From NCBI RefSeq assembly GCF_000003855.2, contig NW_003101674.1, forward strand, positions 1,399,270 to 1,463,269: a stretch of DNA of 64,000 nt, written 5' to 3'. The translations under genes were made by a program, and so were the position numbers. How positions within the stretch are numbered: the first letter of the stretch is position 1; every line of letters begins with the position of its first letter. This stretch comes from Blastomyces gilchristii SLH14081 (taxonomy: Eukaryota > Ascomycota > Eurotiomycetes > Onygenales > Ajellomycetaceae). The notes beneath the pieces were generated by a model. It did not search any database, was not told the DNA's origin, and saw only the letters and a list, made by a program, of their open reading frames with translations. Positions 11,999 through 25,312 of the stretch are shown piece after piece.

Positions 11999-13392
11999 TT
12001 ATTATTATTATTATTCTGCAATTATAGATGTATGTAGTCAGAGACTATAACATCTATCTGAGAACTTTTAGTTCTCAGGGTTTTTCCTATATCTATAAAG
12101 TCAACTATTATACATTTATCAATTTCAGATATGCAAAATCAGAAAATTCCAGCCCAGAATATAAAAACTGTTTACAAATTACAGTATTTCAGCACCTTCT
12201 GATACTTTGAAATCATTTGAAAATATCATGACAAAGGAAAAGAGAACATAGTCTTAAAGATAGACACATTAAATAGATAGATAGAAAAGAACAGAAAAGA
12301 ACAAGTACAGTAAAGAGAGACTATAACAAAATAAAATTATTAAAAGATAGTATATAGCTGATTTAACACACTATATCTAATCAATTTCCACCTCTTCATA
12401 TTCAGATACTTCTGAATTCAGTCATTCTCTTGCAGCTGTTTGAGTTTCTGATAGACAGTCTATTAAGTATTTAATTCCTGTCTCAATTGAGACTAAGAAT
12501 CTCATATTTAAATGATTTAAATCATACTTCTTCTTCAATCTGACTCTGAGACTATTGTATAATACATAATACATTACAATATGCTCAGGATTTTCATTTG
12601 CATTGCAGAATGAGCATTCTGTTGAATCAAATCTATCATCAAATCTTTGTATATAGAATTTGAAATAATCATGTTCTAGTTTCAGCTGAATTATAAATGA
12701 GAATATTTTCTTTTTACATTTAATTGAACAAGATTTTCACTTAGATTTTATCTTAAATCTTGAATAATGTATGCTCTTCTTTTGTTTCTGCCAGCTTTTA
12801 TTTCACTTATTTAAACAAGATTCTTTTATCTTTCTCTTTATGAAAGATCAGGACACTGTTTTTTGAATAGATATGCTTAATTCTGAACTCTTTTTTACTG
12901 CTAAATCAGCCAATTCATTGCCATGAATATTCATATGAGGAGGAACTCAGTACAGATGAATTATCAGTTTTAATACTCTTCTCTTTTGAATTTTTATAAC
13001 AGAATTTAAAATCAGTTCAAGATTCATTTGATTATTATAAATCTGACTATTTTTAAGTCTTTTCAAAGCAGCTTGACTATCAGAGAATATTCATGCCTCT
13101 TTCAAGCTATTTTCTCTGTTATGAGATTTTATCTTAACAAGTTTGAAAGCTTTTACTATTGTAAATAGTTCAGCATCACAGACTTCAGATTCACAGCTCA
13201 AATTTCAGAAATCTGAGATGAAATTGATATCATCTTCAGTATAAGCAATATCTGCATCTAATCTGTTCAAACTCTCATTTTTTGAGCCATCTGAGTAAAC
13301 CAGAATAGAGTCTCTTATATTGATTGTAGAGATCTTCTTCAAATACTGTTGATATTCTTTCTCTTTAGATAGTTCACTTATTTGTAAGTCTA
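11999..13392 (-). mobile_element. 5'-truncated LINE with RNase H remnant
   Basis: A non-LTR retrotransposon fragment interrupts LTR1 copy B. It is flanked by an exact 13-bp TSD, AAGATATCTAGAT (11986-11998 and 13393-13405). At its 3' end (left on the plus strand) is an (AAT)n-type tail, seen as TATTATTATTATTATTCTG at about 11999-12018. The minus frame contains an RNase H-like segment, VPPHMNIHGNELADLA, near 12910-12960, with upstream IFSDSQAALKRL-type sequence. This fits fungal Tad/I-clade LINEs. The 5' part with RT is missing, as usual for incomplete target-primed reverse transcription. Confidence 0.83.
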
Positions 13393-13405
13393 AAGATATC
13401 TAGAT

Positions 13406-15440
13406 ATTCATGATATTATTGAGAGAGTTTTGTATAAGAATCTGTTATTGTAACATGAGATAACTTTTCTAGAGCTTTTTTAATATCAGTCAGACTGATG
13501 AAGTAGATTATCACATAATTCTACTATCAGTGATCTTGTCAGTGACTTCTTTTTCAGAGCATTTCATAAGTATTGACAGAGATCTGTGTCAGATTCATAG
13601 TCTTGTGAATATCATCTTCATGAATTCTATCATTATTAGAATATATTATGCTTCTGTTTTAAGTGTTTAATAAGATGTCTTATTCAGATAGTCAGACAAG
13701 TCTTAGTATAAGATTATAGTCAAGATTATCAACTTTATATATATAATCATCTTCATATTGATGTTCTTTAATATCTATATTTAGTTTCATTATATAATGA
13801 GTATGAATGTCTTTTGAATCATCAAATTCTGTGAGAAGTCAGAGTTTTAATAAGAGAATACACTGAAGATTATAATATCTTATAACTGAAGATTTAATCA
13901 TGATATAGTAATATAGACTGCTATCTATCATAGCTTTCATATTATACATGTTATTTATCACAGTAGATATAAGAATTGCTTTCATTGTTATTTTCTCTTT
14001 AAATTATTATTGTTCAACCTCTTCAAGCTTCTGCTTGTGAATTTGAACAGAAGCTAATCTTTTCTCTGTTTTATTAGAGTATTCTCATAGTTATCTTCTG
14101 AATCTTTCTTTAATGTAATATGATTAATGTGAATCACTGACATTGATCTTTCTTTTGAATGAGAAGGTATTTAGACTGATCAGGAGTTGAAAGTGATATG
14201 TTCTGATCAGTTACAATTGATACACATCTCTTATTAATGTCAGTCAGCGACTTCTTCAGAAGTCATTTCAGAGACTCAGAAGCCTATTCAGACAGCAGAA
14301 ACCCTTGTTTATATATAGATATTTGAGTTCACTTAATTCATGATATCTGTATTGTTATTCTTTGATACAGGTGTATAAGTGACTGAGATGTAATGTCTTC
14401 TACTGCTGTTCTATATACTCTTAAGCTTACTGAGATAATCATTCAATGTTCAGAGTTATATGCAGAAGTCTTCATAAGTCTGATCTTCATCTATGCTTAT
14501 GAGAGTCTGTAGAAGTTCAAAAGTTAGTATCTTCTTCAGCATGCTAATCTTTATTCAATTCTCTTAAGATTGATCACCTGCTTCTAGAATCTTAGTGGCA
14601 AAATCAGAGATGAATGTTGTGAGAGAAGTATTTCTCTGTCAGACATTCTGTAATTAATCTAATGCCTTTTGTTGCATAGCAGTGTCTCAGAACAGAACAT
14701 TGAGATCTTTAATAATATTATCAGATATATGTAACACCAGTTCACATGTCTTCATTCATAAATAGAACTTCTATCTGACGCGATTCTTCAATCATTCATT
14801 GATATATCAATATTGATTAGTTAATAAACTGATGACATCTTCATCTACACTTAGTTTCACAAGCATTTCCTATCTTCATGATGAATAGAGAGTGAGATCA
14901 GAAGTATTAAAATATACAGAAGCATCTAGACATTTGTTCAGTACTCAAATTTTTATATCTGATTCAGTCAGTATTGAAATTGCTTATACAGAGGTTTCTA
15001 GTTAAGATAATCATTGAATTTCATTATATTGATATTGTTAAGTTGCCTTCATATCAGCTATCTATTACTGTTGTAATTTCAACATTGCTTAAAGCCACTG
15101 TGGTACTGTGTCTATGCTTGTGTTTAAGGTTTCTCTCATATTATCAGTTAACATAGCTATATCATTCATTGAATGTATGATATCTGTGAAATTGAAAGAA
15201 GTGTAATTGTATGAATATCTCATATATCTAAGATATCAGAACTCTCAGATCTTTCACTAATATTCTCTTATAAGATCTTGTTACAGAGTCAGAGTGACTG
15301 ATAAGTAAGCTTCTATTTAGAGACTCAGTGTTCACTTAACTGATTGTTTATTACTCTTATTTCTTACACATTGCTATGCATTCAGATATCTTCTTAATAA
15401 ATAATTATTTCTAATAAGAAGATAATCAATATTTTTCAAG
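13406..15440 (-). pseudogene. LTR1 gag region remnant (copy B)
   Basis: This is internal LTR1 DNA downstream of the 5' LTR in minus orientation. Its first part (15440 down to about 14270) pairs as an inverted copy with 17139-18303 of copy C. No recognisable domain survives and the gag call rests on position. The following part (about 14270-13406) resumes in copy C at 25571. Confidence 0.6.
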
Positions 15441-15710
15441 TGTAAGAGATCTATACTGAATAGATTGATATAATATATAGATCTTATAATACAAAAGTGA
15501 AAAATGTTAGAGAAGGAAAAAAGAGAAAGTATGAAAATCAGTGATTGAAGTGAATATTTATATGTTTACACAGTGAAGCTTCAGAGCGGAAGAATAGAAA
15601 TTTCATGAGTTTTTCAGCTAAGAATCAGTGACTGAGAATCGGAGCTTTCAGTGAAATCTATGAAGTGTAATAAAATAGTCTATATAATTAATCGGGCGTA
15701 GCTTGTCACA
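15441..15710 (-). repeat. 5' LTR of LTR1 copy B
   Basis: This 270-bp LTR is in minus orientation. On the minus strand it starts TGTGACAAGCTACGCCCG and ends GATCTCTTACA. Its outer end keeps GGGCGT at 15693-15700. Confidence 0.9.
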
Positions 15711-16080
15711 GATTTCTTTCTTTTACTAATTTCTTTCTTCTACTGATTTTTTACTGCTTATTCATTAATTTATAACTTTGATAAGAAAGAATTTCTATTA
15801 AAACTTATTCACACTCTTAAATATATTATATTAATTACTTTACTTAAATCAGATTATATAATAAATATTAGTCAGAATAACAGTTAAGAATTTATAACAC
15901 TACTTATTTTAATTTTTATAAATAAAACTTCACTCTTATCTACTTTTATATATTAAGAAGAATTAAGAAATATATATAATACTTAGCTGAAGAATTTTAA
16001 TAGTGAAAAGAATTAAATTTACTTTACCACTTTAGAAAAAGAATAAAGTAATAATAAATATAAATTAATATAGTTAAAGA
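15711..16080 (+). mobile_element. pogo-2, piece 2
   Basis: This piece aligns with about 9155-9546 of pogo-1, the transposase centre, with an internal gap near 15770. It continues piece 1 across LTR1 copy B. It is heavily mutated. It ends with GTTAAAGA (16073-16080), the left TSD of MITE copy 4. Confidence 0.85.
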
Positions 16081-16586
16081 TAGACTGGTCACTGAGATCA
16101 TGAATTTCATATTTGATTTCATTTGATCTGATCTCATACATTTCTTGACGGAAATCCCGCTAGGACTAATCATTAAAAAAACAAGCAAAGTGACTATATA
16201 TCAGATCTCAAAATGAGACCATGACTTAGAAAAAATAAGAAAGTGATCTCATTTAATCTCATTTAGTCTCATTCTTGTCATAAAATTACTATTTTTAGAC
16301 ATTTTAAGGTTTTTTTTAGACGATTTTTAATTTTTTAAAAAGTAACACTTTTTGGTAATACTCAAATGAGATTTAAAGTCATTTAAAGCAATAAAAATAA
16401 TTTAAATTGAGAAGTGAAAATCATGATCTCATTTGAAAAATGTGATAAGAGTAGACAGTAAGTTTCACTGAGACAGTATGAAACTACTATCTAATGTTAA
16501 AACTGTGTAATAAGATCAGTTGAATTGATAATGAGACTATCAAATATTCTGATCCTGGTCTCAGACACGGTCACACGGTCAGTCTA
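16081..16586 (+). mobile_element. hAT-type MITE, copy 4
   Basis: This 506-bp element has a perfect 8-bp TSD GTTAAAGA (16073-16080 and 16587-16594). Comparison with the uninterrupted pogo-1 sequence at about 9545-9560 shows the exact empty site. It is inserted in pogo-2. Confidence 0.94.
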
Positions 16587-16812
16587 GTTAAAGAAGATCT
16601 TTGAATCTCTTATAAAAAAGAAAGTAAAGTATAAATATAGACTTTTTATATTAAATAATTACTTCTTTTATATTAATATAATATTTATTAATTATATAGA
16701 TTATTATTAGATTTTATTTACTATCTTTTCTTCTTATTTTACATACTGATTACAGCTACTAGATATTGAAATATTTCAATTATTAAATAAATCATTCTTT
16801 AATCAACTGAAT
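16587..16812 (+). mobile_element. pogo-2, piece 3
   Basis: This piece aligns with about 9545-9780 of pogo-1 and runs to TGAAT (16808-16812), the left TSD of LTR1 copy C. It holds the degraded second and third acidic blocks of the transposase. Confidence 0.88.
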
Positions 16813-17138
16813 TATAGCGGGCTATATATGATTAATAGATTATTTCATTACACTTTATAGATTTTTACTGAAAGCTCTGATTCTTAGTCACTGATTCATT
16901 TTATTATACTTCATAGATGTCTGCTGAAAGCTCTGATTCTCAGTCACTGATTCTCAGTTAAGAAACACACAGAGTTTCTATTCTTTCACTCTGAAGCTTG
17001 ATCTTATACATGTATAAATATCTACTCTGATTATCAATTCTTACACTATCTCTTTTATTTTTCTTCTCTAATATTTTTCACTTTTGTTATATAAGATCTA
17101 TATCTTAATATCAATCTATTCAGTGTAGGTCTTTTACA
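16813..17138 (+). repeat. 5' LTR of LTR1 copy C
   Basis: This 326-bp LTR starts TATAGCGGGC and ends GTCTTTTACA. It contains a tandem duplication of about 57 bp (about 16845-16960, each unit with GAAAGCTCTGATTCT.AGTCA) that is also in the 3' LTR of this copy but not in copies A or B. Confidence 0.88.
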
Positions 17139-18308
17139 CTTGAAAAACATTTATCATCTTCTCATTAGAAATAATTACTTATTAAGAAGATATCTGAATG
17201 TGTCACAATATGTAATAATAATAAGAAAATGAATAATCATAGACTAGTTAAGCAGACATTAACTCTCTGCTAAATAGATAGAAGCTTACTTATCAGTTAC
17301 TCTGACTCTATAATAAGATCTTATAAAGAGAATATCAGTGAAAGATCTGAGAGTTCTGACATCTTAGATGTATAAGATATTCATACAAATACACTTCTAA
17401 TTCTGAAGAACTCTCAAATACAGATATTATACATTCAATGAATGATATAGCTATGTCTACTAATACTATAAAAGAACCCTTGAACACAAGTATAGACACA
17501 GTATCACAGTGACTCTGAGTAATATTGAAATTACAATAATAGTAGATAGCTGATTTATATATAACTCAACAACATCAATACAAAGAAATTCAATAATTAA
17601 CTTAATAAGAAGTCTCTATGTAGATAATTTCAATACTGACTGAATCAGATATAAGTATAATATAAGTACTGAAGAAATGTCTAGACACTTCTACATATTT
17701 TAATACTTCTGAGCTCACTTTCTATCTGTTATGAAGATTGAACATGATTGTAAAACTAAGTATAGATAAAGATATCATTGATTTATTAACTAATCAAGAT
17801 TAGTATATTAATAATTGATTGAAAGATTATATGAAACAGAAGTTTTATTCACAAATAAAGACATGTGAATCAGTGTTATATATATCTGATAATATCATTA
17901 GATATCTTGATATTCTGTTCAGAGATACTGCTATACAGTAGAAGATATTAAATTGATTATAGAGTATCTGATAGAGAAATACTTCTCTTATAATATTTAT
18001 TTCTGACTTCAACATCAATATTCTAGAAGCAGGCAGTTAATTTTGAGAGAATTGAATGAAGATTAGCATGCTTAAGAAGACACTAACTTTAAACTCTTAC
18101 AAGCTTTTATAAATATAGATAAAGACCTAACTTATGAAGGCTTCTACATACAACTTCAAATATTGAATGACTCTCTTATCAAGCTTAAAAGTATACAGAA
18201 CAATAATAGAAGATACTACATTTATTCACCTGTACTGAAGAATAATAATACAGATATTATGAATTAAGTAGACTTGAATATCTATATATAAACAAGAGTC
18301 TCTGCTAT
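17139..18308 (+). pseudogene. LTR1 gag region remnant (copy C), interrupted
   Basis: This is internal LTR1 DNA, similar to the reverse complement of 14270-15440. It is cut at 18308 by the LTR2 element and resumes at 25571 with the same GCTAT. Many stops are present, and no domain is assigned. Confidence 0.65.
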
Positions 18309-18566
18309 TGTAAGAATAAGTACTCGCAGGTGATTATTCGGGTTTTTGCAGCTTGGCGTGATATGTACTGTTAACTGCTAGAAGTATTCATGATAGAAAG
18401 CTAAAATATTGAGATCAAATATACAATAGCATTCAAGCTGAGTTATAAATAGTATTCATGAACTTCAGTCTATATAGTTGTGTGTAGTCAAGAGCTGCTA
18501 ACTCTATTGATTATATAAGAGATAGAAATAGAGATAAAGAATCTGTGAGAAGTGAGATTTCTTACA
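18309..18566 (-). repeat. 3' LTR of LTR2 element
   Basis: This 258-bp LTR has TGTAAGAA...TTCTTACA ends. The outer (left) end keeps CpGs (ACTCGCAGG, TTCGGG, TTGGCGTG) that the partner LTR has lost at the equivalent place. Confidence 0.93.
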
Positions 18567-21500
18567 TACTTCTCTCTCTCTAAGACTTCATCTGTGAAGT
18601 CTTTCACTGAGTGATTTCATAGAATCAGACTTAGCACTGCAGTGATACTCACTAAAAACTCTTTATATCTATAAAAAACCTTAGTGAGGAAAAATCTCTT
18701 ATTACTATGAAGAGAAAAGAGTCTATTACTCAGTTTCTTATTTCATAAGATTCTTTATAACCTGCAGATCTTTCTCTGACTATTATACAGATTCATTTTA
18801 CATCTTTTATATAGAAGAGTTTTAGTTAATCTTCAATTATTTTTTCACAAGATTCTTATATAATCATTACTCAGATTCATCCTGTAGATGAATTACTTTT
18901 TATAAGATCATTCTCATCAAAGAGAAGCATTTATGAGTTAATCTTTCACTCATTCTTATAAATCATCATTCTTTAACACTGTAGAGTTGTGAGGAATTTT
19001 TCATTCTTTTATTAACTGTGTAGAATTGTAGAATCAAGATATCTGCAATCTACAATTACTCTTTATAATCATATAGAAAGATTCAGATCTATAATTCACA
19101 ATCATTCTTTATTTACTAGAGTGATCTGACTGTTCTGCAGAATCACTCATAGTGTAAATAAATCTCTCTAGAGTAGCATAAATATCTCAGATCTGTTTAC
19201 AGAATTTTATCTTCTTTTCTCTTTTTCTGTAACAGCTTCTATTTTCATAAACTATGAGTATTCTCATTCATTCATGAAGTGTTTTCACTCAGATAATAGA
19301 GAGAGAGTATTTCTGACAATATCTATATATTAATTTAAGAACTTCTTAAGAATAAAAATTTTTTCAATTTCAATATCTTTATAAACAATGTTTAATTACT
19401 GTTGAGCTTCTTATAAGTGTCTCTGTAACTTCTTTGATCACTTTTTATCAGCTGATAAAGTAGAAATATCATTATATGTAATAGTGTCTTTATTTCTTCT
19501 AGATCTATCACTGTATCTGATCTTCAGATCAGCAGCTCACTCTGTATCTCTTTCAGATTAGCTTCTGATTCTCAGTAGCATAGTTCTGCTCTTTACTGTA
19601 AGTCTCTCTGTAAGTGATTCTTACAGATCTTAGCTGATAGTTTCTGTGAAGCTTCTAATACTGTTAGTACTCTCTGCAGTCTCACAGATCTATGATTACT
19701 CTCTCTCTACTTATATAATCTCTGATCAGATATATGTAAATATGTCTAGATTTTCTATTAACAGTTCTCACACTGTGATGCATTTTCACAACCTCATTAT
19801 CAATGAGAGATGAGTCTCTAGATATCTGTAAAATTCAGGTAATTAAGATAATATAAATATTATAAATTTATAATAAGAGTTGATCTGAGTAGATAAGTTC
19901 TTTCTCTGTATCTCAATTATTTTCAGACTGAATACTTCAGTATAGCTGAGAGAGCAGACACAGCTTTGTAAGAGATATCTAGTTATATATATAAATAATC
20001 AGCTCTCAAGACTCTGCTACAACTGTATATACTCTGATATTCAACTCTCTTAAAGTCTATGCATTTCTGACAGTCTTCATATCAAATATAACAATTATCT
20101 ATACTGTAGATATAATACTCTCTACTTCTTTAAAGAGAGAAATTGATAGTTGCAGAGAAGTTGAGTGTTATAGATATTAAGAATATAAGTATGAATTTTC
20201 TTTATTTTTTCTTTATTAATCTCTAAATTGTGTTCACAGTTCTGTTTTTATTTTCTTTATTTTTTAGCTGTTAATAAGAATATGATTTCTTCTTCTCTTT
20301 ATATACATTATAGACTGTTCATCTCAGTAGAAACTCATTATCTTTATAAACTAGAGTTTATAAATCATGGTGTTAATATCTTTATTATAATCAGATTCTT
20401 AGTGAAGACTGTATTATTCTGACTTATTAGAATTCACAGTATAAAAGTCATATCTCAGCTTTCACAGATGTTTTATCTGCTCAGATAATTCTCAAGTGAA
20501 CTTATTTATCTTATCAGAATATTCTTATCACTGAATCTTGAATCAGAGCTTATAATCTCACTTCTCTGAGTTAATAATTTCTTTAATCTGATATATATTC
20601 TCTTTTACTCTCTAATACTTTATAAATAGAGTGATGAGTTACAGAGTTCTCTTCTAAGAATTTCATATATTTATAAAGTAAAGAGATATGAAAAATATTA
20701 TATATCTATAACTCAGATAATAGTTTTAATCTATAGAACTATAAGCTAACTTTCTTCATAATCTTATAAGACTCTATTTATAAGAGATTCAGTTTCTTAC
20801 TAGATCTCTATATAATGATATTTTTCAGACTTAGTCAGACTCTATTATCTTTCTTAAAACTCTTTATAATATACTAAGAGTTATAGTATCTCTTTTAATA
20901 CTCTTGAGTCTTTCTCAAGAATTCACAGACTTTCTTCTGAATATTCTGAATTCTCTCAGTCTGTTTATAAGCATCATCACACTCTATAATATACTCTCAC
21001 AGATTTATCAAGATTATTTATAAGTAAGTTTCAGTGAGTATTTCAAAGAGGATTTTATCTATACTAATATACTTTAAGTTATTATATATAAACTCTGTGA
21101 GTGATAATCAATACACTTAGTTATTCTAATTATAATTGACGAAGCACTGCAGATACTGTTTCAATATACTTATTAGATATTCTATCTAATTATCTGTCTG
21201 TTAATGAAAAGCTGTACTTAGATCTCACAAGATCTTCAGTATAGTTATCAGATCAGATCAGAACTCTCTTATAAAGATTAATTCTCTATCTAAGATAATA
21301 TTCATAAGTAACTCATACAACTGAATTATATTATAGATAAAGATATAAGTCAATTTCTTTGACTTTAAGTTTTTATAAGTAAGTATAAAGTGTGTTATCT
21401 TGATAAAGTAATTTACTATCATCAGCACACTGTCAAAGCAGAGATTATATATATTCTTACTTTCAGAGAGACTTATAAGAGTGTTTATTTCTAGCTGTTC

Positions 21501-22979
21501 TTAAGCTTTCTATAGAATGAGTAGAGAAGTAAGTTCTTTATATAGTCTGAACTGTACTATCTGTGAATTCTGATAAATAGTATAAGAATTCACTATCTTC
21601 TTCATAAGCTCTTGCATCTTCAGTCAGAAGCATTTTCTTATAAATAACTTATAAGTTCTAATGTCTGTAAAATAACCTGTTAGAGAAGAGTTATAATATC
21701 TTTTAATAAGTTTTATACATAGAAACTCATTTATAGATATATAAATTCAGCTCTCTCTTTATAAGAGATTATTTAAGTCTCTTTAATTCTTTATTTCTAC
21801 AGAGTTAATCTCTGCTGTAAGTACTTTCTAAATATACTGAGTATATTTATTCTTCAGTTACAGTTCTGATAATCTGAATAGAAGATCTTATAAAGACTTA
21901 TACTCTGTTTTTTCTTATATCAGATCTTCTATAATACTTCTTAAAGCTTACAAACTCTTCAGATTATAGATACTCTCTTCAAGACTTCTTATAGAGATTC
22001 TCAGAGTGTTAACTCTTAGTATTATAAAGAGTAGTTATACAGATTTCTTTGCTCTCTCTTTTCTCTTCTCTTATAGAGAATTAAGAGACTCTTCAGTCAA
22101 TTTCTTTATAACACTCAGTTCAAGTATCTTATAAAGCTTTTCTATCTGCTCTAGTCTCTCTATATCTGTTATTCTGATCTTCTTAATATAGTCAGATCTG
22201 TAAGAGAGTCTGTCTCCTAAGTTATTAATTTTCTTAATATACTCAATCTTAAATCAGAACTCACTCAGTCTCTAAGCTCAGTAAATCTATTATTATAAGA
22301 GTTTCTTGATTGAAGTAAACTATTATAAGCTGTTATAATTAGTTTTAATAGTAATCACTATTACAAGGCTCTTAAACTAGTGATATCAGTGATAAAAGAA
22401 TTTTACTATTATAAAAAGCTTCTAATTATAAATATTATAGTTGATCTTTATAGATTGTATCTTTTATAAGAAAAAAATCACTGAAACTCAGTTCTTATTT
22501 AACTGTAGTTATAAGACTATTTCTGAAATTATAAAGAAGAAGATATCTGTCTCTAATTTAATTAAGAGTCATGAATTAAAGTGAAACAGTATCACTATAT
22601 CTGTGAATATCTATTTCAATCTTGTAAAGACTCTGTGAGCTTCTGAGATAAGAAAGTTCTTACAGCTCTCTCTTCTCAATAATCTTTTCATTCTTTATTT
22701 ATAAAATGACTTCTTCTTATTTTCACTCTTCAGCATATCTGTAAGAGTTAAGAAGATTCTTATAAATATAAGAATAAATTATCTATAGAAATTCACAAAG
22801 CTCAGAAACATCTGAATCTTGTAAATACTAGTTAACTTCAGTTATAATTGAATAGTCTCAATCTATGAAGATTTCATCTGAATATTATCTGTGATAATTA
22901 TATATTCTAGGAAATTAATCTGACAGACACTGAAGTTATACTTTTTAAGCTTAATATACAATTCTGTCTCATCTAAGAT

Positions 22980-23700
22980 CTTTAACACAGTTTATATATA
23001 CTCAGTGTGTTCTTTCTTCTTAATGAAGTACATTATCATATTATTCAGATATATTATTATAAAGATATTCAGATATATATAAAGTATTTTATTAATAAAA
23101 GACTGAAATATTATAAAGATATTAGTCAAATTAAAAGATATTACTAAGTATTTAAATAATCTCAGTACAGTTTTAAAGACAGTCTTTTATTCATTCTCAG
23201 ACTGTATTTACATCTGTGTATATATATTGATTATATTTAGTTATATGAATATAACAGCTTCTATAAGACAGTTAATTACATTCTCAAGCAGAGATAGAGA
23301 GTAGTAACTCTTTATAGTCTTAAAGTTTAGATTATAATAGTTTATATACAATCTGAGATCTTTATTCTTCTTGATCATGAATATTACAGAGACTCTCACA
23401 GAGATCTATAAAGATTAGATAAAGTTATTCTTCAGATTCTTCTTTATATAAGCTCATAAAATCTCTGTCTCATGATGAGAGAGCTTATAGATTGATTCTC
23501 AGAAGAGTTTCTACTCTTCTACTGAATCTATTATCAGATTCTTCTTATAGTGAGATAAAAGCTTAGCTATTTTAGCTGAACTGAATATCTCTATAAGATC
23601 TTAATATTTCTCTGATATCTGAAACTCAGTTTTCATAATCATGAAGTTCTTAAACATTTATAAAGTTATTATATAGATGAGCTTGTCTTCTCTAATTAAC
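22980..23700 (-). pseudogene. Gypsy reverse transcriptase remnant (LTR2)
   Basis: The minus strand carries the YLNN motif (YLDD with Asp changed to Asn) at about 23020-23056, followed by FIKKKEHTEY as in Ty3/Gypsy RT. Upstream RT sequence lies toward 23700 but is too mutated to delimit. Boundaries are approximate. Confidence 0.7.
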
Positions 23701-25312
23701 TCTACAGTATCAACTGATTCTACTTCTATAAGTAAGTCTATCAACACTGATCAGAAGTATAAATCTGACTTACAGATAACTATATACAGATTATGTCTTT
23801 AAAGTTATATAAGTTTCAAGTATATATTATCTGTGATATCTGTAATAATCATAGTTTTTATAAATCTTCTTTAAGTTTCAGAGAGATCTTGTAATTTAAA
23901 GATGACTCTTATAAGTCTCTTAGTTCTCAGATCTGAGTTCTTACATTCTGCTTATTATAAGAGCAGATTCTCAGTTTTCATTACTTAGTTTATTTACTCT
24001 GCAAGCTTTAGAGATATTACAGTGACCTGAGATTCTGAGTTTATCAATACTTCTTATACTTATAAGACAGAAGTATCATAGCACAGTCTCTTCTCATAAG
24101 TATATATTTTTATTAAGAAAGTAACAGATTTAGATATCAGCTTTAAAACTTTTAAGAAGACTGTTACTGACTCTGTCTATGACTTCTCAAATTTCTATTT
24201 TAATTTATCTGAATAATTTGTGCAGAGATATTCTGATTTAGAATAGATGAAGTAAAGACTCTTTTTCTTAGTCTCTCTGTTATACACTCTGTTTATAGAA
24301 GCTTATAAAGCTCTTTCTCTCTACTTAATAGTCAGATATAAATCTCTCTGTATCTTATTATCTTTTCTCAGTAAATCTGTTCTCTATTATTCTGATTCTT
24401 ATAAAACTAATCAGTAATTTACTCTCTATGAGTCTGTGATTCTTACAGTGATCTGTAAGTGATAAATAAAAGTCATCAGTTTCTTCAGAGTTAAGAGCTT
24501 AGAGTCTTACTTAATAAGCTTATTCTATATATCTTTATTCAGTCTCTTTATAAATATCATTATTCAGATCTTGTTTCAGAGCTCTGTTTTCACAGATCTT
24601 AATTTATATTATAATTTTATGAAGTACTGTAAGAAGTCTTTATTAGATTTCTTATCTCTTTTTTTAATATTAATAATTATGACTCAGATGTTCTCTATCT
24701 GACTTATAAAGACTTTTAACTTATTCTCTAGATAAATCTTGAGAACAGAGCAGTAGAATCTCTTATAATTATTCTCTAGATAATTCAGTCAATTCTTAAC
24801 TTTCATATAGTAGAGATCTGTTATTATATAGATAACAGCTTTTTCATCTTTCATATCACACAGCTGAGCTTGTAAGTCAATTTCAAATACAAACATATAA
24901 AAGCTTTTATAGATTGTGATTTGATAGATAATCTTAAGTGATTATAGCTTAAGAAAGTTTCTTTTCAGTTTATAAGTATCTCTGAAGATTATGTCTAGAG
25001 ACTCTGTTTAAGAGTGTTTACAGATAGTAAGTATTTCTTATAGAAAAATAGCTTAATTCTGTGAAAGATGCTCAAGAATGTTCTTTACTGAGATTGATTT
25101 ATTCATCAGTTTGAAGAGTTCTTCTATTACAGATATAGAGAATAATGTTCTGTGAGTGATTAATAAGTTCTCTAAGACTTCTTTTACAGAGATTATTCAT
25201 GATTCAGATAACTACTTCTGAGTGTCTGTAGTAGAGTTTGCAGAGATTAAAGTATACAAGTTTCTAATTCTTTCAGTTATAACAGATGATTGCTGACTGA
25301 CAGAGCTTGAAA

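Larger units (their letters stand above)
4793..15710 (-). mobile_element. Gypsy chromovirus LTR1, copy B, with nested inserts
   Basis: This is a full-span LTR1 element on the minus strand. Its LTRs at 4793-5062 and 15441-15710 are both 270 bp, and the 5-bp TSD GATTT is perfect (4788-4792, 15711-15715). Nested inserts are MITEs at 5110, 6294 and 8141, pogo-1 at 8130-10944 and a LINE at 11999-13392. Removing these leaves gag-like DNA (about 13400-15440), RT (about 11390-11900), RNase H (about 7900-8130) and integrase-region sequence (about 5620-7000), all full of stops. The matching TSD shows that the whole block behaves as one insertion into pogo-2. Confidence 0.9.
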
